From an uncultured Collinsella sp. (GTDB lineage Bacteria > Actinomycetota > Coriobacteriia > Coriobacteriales > Coriobacteriaceae): a stretch of DNA of 16,956 nt. Shown piece by piece: positions 14,141 to 16,956 of this stretch (position 1 is the first letter of the stretch; every line of letters begins with the position of its first letter). The notes under the pieces are model-generated. The model was not told the DNA's origin. It made no database searches and saw only the letters and a list, made by a program, of their open reading frames with translations. Position numbers and translations under genes: made by a program. The DNA lies in contig USHA01000046.1 of assembly GCA_900554325.1 (NCBI GenBank), positions 1 through 16,956 on the forward strand, given 5' to 3'.

Positions 14141-14242
14141 ACACGTTTATCAATTTGCAGAGACTGAATGTGGAACACCTGTGACAGGCAATGCCGCAGG
14201 TGAATGTCTGCTTTTGCCTTTCCAGATGGCAAATCAGGATGC

Positions 14243-14275
14243 TAAAACGTTTTTTCAACATGATAAAACGTTTTA
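14243..14275 (+). promoter_or_regulatory. Tandem LacI-type operators upstream of xfp
   Basis: TAAAACGTTTTT (14243-14254) and the perfect palindrome TAAAACGTTTTA (14264-14275) are both centred on CG, as LacI-family sites are. The centres are 21 bp apart, two helical turns, so two dimers would bind one face of the DNA. The second site lies immediately before the -10 TATACT, which fits repression. A weaker look-alike (TAAACACGTTTA, 14138-14149) overlaps the regulator's stop codon. Confidence 0.85.
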
Positions 14276-14280
14276 GCAAA

Positions 14281-14286
14281 TATACT
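14281..14286 (+). promoter_or_regulatory. -10 element of xfp
   Basis: TATACT sits five bases after the second operator and 59 bases before the xfp start. The -35 region (ACATGA at 17 bases, or TCAACA slightly farther) is weak and lies between the two operators. Confidence 0.6.
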
Positions 14287-14344
14287 AGTCCCAACGAATG
14301 GTTGCCGTATTGGAAGGCGACCGCACAGCGAAGGGACATAAACA

Positions 14345-16873
14345 ATGGCTAAAACACTGGGGACGCCGTGGCAAAAGCTGGGCCACGAGGTACCGGCTTC
14401 CGAGCTCGAGGGCGTCGACCTGTATTGGCGCGCATCGAACTATCTGTCCGTCGGTCAGATCTACCTTCGCTCCAACCCGCTGATGCGCAGCGACTTTGTC
14501 GACGAGAAAACCGGTGAGGTGCGCGACTTTGGTCGTCCGGACGTTAAGCACCGCCTGGTCGGTCACTGGGGCACCACGCCCGGCATCAACTTCCTGTTCG
14601 GCCACGTCAACCGCCTCATCGCCGATCACGACCAGAACGCCATTTTCTTGATGGGACCGGGTCACGGTGGCCCCGCCGGCACCGCCCAGTCGCTGCTCGA
14701 TGGCACCTACCGTGAGATTCGCCCCGACATCACCAATGATGAGGCCGGCCTGCAGAAGTTCTTCCGCCAGTTCTCTTATCCTGGCGGCATCCCGAGCCAC
14801 TTTGCGCCCGAGACGCCAGGTTCCATCCACGAGGGTGGCGAGCTCGGCTACACGCTCAGCCATGCCTACGGCGCCGTCATGGACAACCCGAGCCTGCTGG
14901 CCGTGGCCGTGGTGGGCGACGGCGAGTCCGAGACCGGTCCGCTCGCGACTTCTTGGCAGTCCAACAAGCTCGTGAACCCGGCAACCGACGGTATCGTCCT
15001 GCCGATCCTGCACCTCAACGGCTATAAGATCGCCAACCCCACCATTCTTGCCCGCGTGTCCGACGAGGAGCTCACCAAGTTCTTTGAGGGCATGGGCTAT
15101 AAGCCGCACTTCTTTGTCGCCGGCTTTGACGATGAGAGCCATGCGAGCATCCACGCTCGTTTCGCCGCCCTGTTTGAGCAAGTCTTTGACGAGATCTGCG
15201 ACATCAAGGCCACCGCGCAGGCCCAGGCCGCCGCTGGTGAGACCGTGGTCCGTCCCGCCTACCCGATGATCGTGTTCCGCACGCCCAAGGGCTGGACCTG
15301 CCCCAAGCAAATCGACGGCAAGAAGACCGAGGACTCCTGGCGAGCCCATCAGGTGCCGCTGGCGAGTGCCAAGGACACCCACGAGCACTTCCGCGTGCTG
15401 CGCGAGTGGCTGCGCTCCTACAAGCCCGAGGAGCTCTTTACGCCCGAGGGCCAGGTGCGCCCCGAGGTGACGGCCTTTATGCCGACCGGTGAGCTGCGCA
15501 TCGGCGCCAACCCCAACGCGAACGGCGGCAAGGTTCGCCGCGAGCTCGAGCTGCCCGATATCCACGCTCACGAGATTCCCGTCGCCGAGAAGGGCCACGG
15601 CTGGGGCTCCACCGAGGCCGCTCGCGTCTTTGGCGAGTACACCGCCGACGTCCTTGCCAAGAACATGGACGACTTCCGCATCTTCGGTCCCGACGAGACC
15701 GCGTCCAACCGTCTGCAGGCTGCCTACAAGGTGACCAAGAAGCAGTGGGACGCCGGCTTTTACGAAGATGAGGCCAACGACGAGCTGCTGGCCGGTTCCG
15801 GCAAGGTCGTGGAGCAGCTGTCCGAGCATCAGTGCGAGGGTTTCCTCGAGGCCTACGTGCTCACCGGCCGCTCCGGTGTATGGAGCTCCTACGAGAGCTT
15901 TGTCCATGTGGTCGATTCCATGGTCAACCAGCACTGCAAGTGGCTCGAGGCCACCAAGCGCGAGATTCCGTGGCGCGCCCCCATCAGCGGCCTCAACATT
16001 CTGCTTTCGAGCCATGTCTGGCGCCAGGACCACAACGGCTTCTCGCATCAGGACCCGGGCTTTATCGACTTGCTGCTCAACAAGGCCAACGACACGCATA
16101 TCGTAAACGCCTACTATCCGGCAGATGCCAACATGGCCCTTGCCGTGGCCGAGCGCGTCTACCAGTCCACCGATTGCGTCAACGCCATCTTCTGCGGCAA
16201 GCAGCCCGCCCCGACTTTCCAGACGGTTGACGAGGCCAAGGCGGAGCTCGCCGAGGGCGTCGCGACGTGGGAGTGGGCATCGACTGCCGACTCGCTCGCC
16301 GAAGCCGACGTCGTGGTCGCCACCTGCGGCGACGTGCCGACGCTCGAGGCGCTGGCAGCAACCGATATGCTGCGCGAGCTGGGCATCAAGGTGTGGTTCG
16401 TCAACGTGGTCGACCTGCTCAAGATCCAGAACGTCTGCGAGAACGACCAGGCCATAAGCAACGAGCGTTGGGCTGAACTGTTCGGCTGCGGCGAGAAGCC
16501 CGTGCTCTTCGCCTTCCATGCCTATGCCGGTACGATTCGCCGTCTGATCTGGAACCGTCCCGGGCACGACGCCTTCCGCGTTCACGGCTATGAGGAGAAG
16601 GGCTCCACGACCACGCCCTTCGACATGTTGCGCCTGAACAACATGGACCGTTGGGCCCTGGCTGCCGACGTTCTGCGCATGGTCGACGCCGACAAGTTTG
16701 CCGAGCAGATCGACGAGTGGGAGGCATTCCGTACCGAGGCCTTTGAGTTCGCCTGCGACGAGGGCTTCGATCATCCGGCCTTTACCGACTGGGTCTGGCC
16801 CGACGCCGCTGCCGCAACCGCAGCCGACGGCGCACTCTCCGCAACCCAGATGACCGCGGGCGACAATGAGTAG
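14345..16873 (+). CDS. xfp: Xylulose-5-phosphate/fructose-6-phosphate phosphoketolase
   Basis: This 842-aa thiamine-diphosphate enzyme phosphorolytically cleaves xylulose 5-phosphate (and usually fructose 6-phosphate) to acetyl phosphate plus glyceraldehyde 3-phosphate (or erythrose 4-phosphate). It feeds substrate-level ATP synthesis through acetate kinase. Signature segments are visible: GPGHGGPA at about 104-111, SYPGGIPSHFAPETPGS with EGGELGY at 144-169, and the diphosphate/Mg site GDGESETGP at 191-199. A C-terminal transketolase-like domain follows. Length is slightly over the usual 790-830 because of an Ala-rich C-terminal tail. The start ATG 14345 follows AAGGGA (14331-14336). It is controlled from its own promoter with two LacI-type operators and is probably monocistronic, ending in a hairpin at the window edge. 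Specificity for xylulose 5-phosphate alone versus both substrates cannot be told from sequence here. Confidence 0.97.
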   Translation: MAKTLGTPWQKLGHEVPASELEGVDLYWRASNYLSVGQIYLRSNPLMRSDFVDEKTGEVRDFGRPDVKHRLVGHWGTTPGINFLFGHVNRLIADHDQNAIFLMGPGHGGPAGTAQSLLDGTYREIRPDITNDEAGLQKFFRQFSYPGGIPSHFAPETPGSIHEGGELGYTLSHAYGAVMDNPSLLAVAVVGDGESETGPLATSWQSNKLVNPATDGIVLPILHLNGYKIANPTILARVSDEELTKFFEGMGYKPHFFVAGFDDESHASIHARFAALFEQVFDEICDIKATAQAQAAAGETVVRPAYPMIVFRTPKGWTCPKQIDGKKTEDSWRAHQVPLASAKDTHEHFRVLREWLRSYKPEELFTPEGQVRPEVTAFMPTGELRIGANPNANGGKVRRELELPDIHAHEIPVAEKGHGWGSTEAARVFGEYTADVLAKNMDDFRIFGPDETASNRLQAAYKVTKKQWDAGFYEDEANDELLAGSGKVVEQLSEHQCEGFLEAYVLTGRSGVWSSYESFVHVVDSMVNQHCKWLEATKREIPWRAPISGLNILLSSHVWRQDHNGFSHQDPGFIDLLLNKANDTHIVNAYYPADANMALAVAERVYQSTDCVNAIFCGKQPAPTFQTVDEAKAELAEGVATWEWASTADSLAEADVVVATCGDVPTLEALAATDMLRELGIKVWFVNVVDLLKIQNVCENDQAISNERWAELFGCGEKPVLFAFHAYAGTIRRLIWNRPGHDAFRVHGYEEKGSTTTPFDMLRLNNMDRWALAADVLRMVDADKFAEQIDEWEAFRTEAFEFACDEGFDHPAFTDWVWPDAAAATAADGALSATQMTAGDNE

Positions 16874-16929
16874 GTAGGCATCCGGGATGGTCTCGCGCTG
16901 GGGCCGCCTCCGGGCTGGTGCCCTTCCTC

Positions 16930-16956
16930 GGGGAAGTGGGCTTCGCGAACTTCCCC
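16930..16956 (+). terminator. Probable xfp terminator, cut by the window end
   Basis: GGGGAAGT (16930-16937) and ACTTCCCC (16949-16956) form a perfect 8-bp stem starting 57 bases after the xfp stop. The expected T run would lie beyond the last base, so the call cannot be confirmed. Confidence 0.6.

Noticed and set aside
14298..14483. 61-codon ORF upstream of and overlapping xfp as a leader peptide
   Set aside because: It runs out of frame far into xfp, lacks a Shine-Dalgarno sequence and is best explained as chance.
14285..16774. 829-codon minus-strand open frame opposite xfp
   Set aside because: It is a compositional shadow of the phosphoketolase gene in a G+C-rich region; it has no domain signatures and no plausible start signal.

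Overview
The window looks like chromosomal DNA from a high-G+C Gram-positive gut actinobacterium, most likely a Coriobacteriia member such as Collinsella. This is inferred from the gene set (a large phosphoketolase, galE, murB, a Tat-secreted PcsB-like peptidoglycan hydrolase), from the G/C-rich codon use of the right half, and from IS3 and IS1595 remnants of a type I associate with that group. No rRNA, tRNA or CRISPR array was seen.

The window splits into two parts near position 9070. The left part (1 to about 9070) is accessory DNA. It is visibly less G+C-rich, uses codons such as AGA, AGG and ATA freely, and carries broken mobile elements. It begins with a five-gene, tightly overlapping plus-strand operon (157-5663). 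The operon encodes an ABC-2 type ATPase, two six-helix permeases, a radical SAM/SPASM peptide maturase and a one-polypeptide ABC exporter. This is the layout of a ribosomally made, post-translationally modified peptide (RiPP) locus: BcrAB/LanFEG-like self-protection, modification and export. No convincing precursor peptide is visible, and the operon enters the window from the left, so the precursor is probably just upstream. A decayed IS1595-type transposase follows, carrying a striking 26-bp perfect inverted repeat. Next comes a minus-strand, translationally coupled gene pair (8520 to 6561): an OLD/AAA-15-like ATPase and a Cys-rich protein with a PD-(D/E)XK-like nuclease core. This pair looks like an anti-phage defence module that I cannot match to a named system. 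An IS3 left end with a truncated orfA closes the accessory part.

The right part is core-type DNA. galE (minus) ends in a rho-independent terminator that marks the boundary and has two palindromes in its 3' untranslated region. It is divergent from a secreted coiled-coil plus CHAP/NlpC-like hydrolase, which is followed by a 125-nt long-hairpin element and a strong terminator. murB (minus) is divergent from a LacI-family regulator. That regulator lies directly upstream of the phosphoketolase gene xfp. The xfp promoter carries two LacI-type operators (TAAAACGTTTTA-like) exactly 21 bp apart, so the neighbouring regulator very probably controls the phosphoketolase bypass. The window ends inside the likely xfp terminator.
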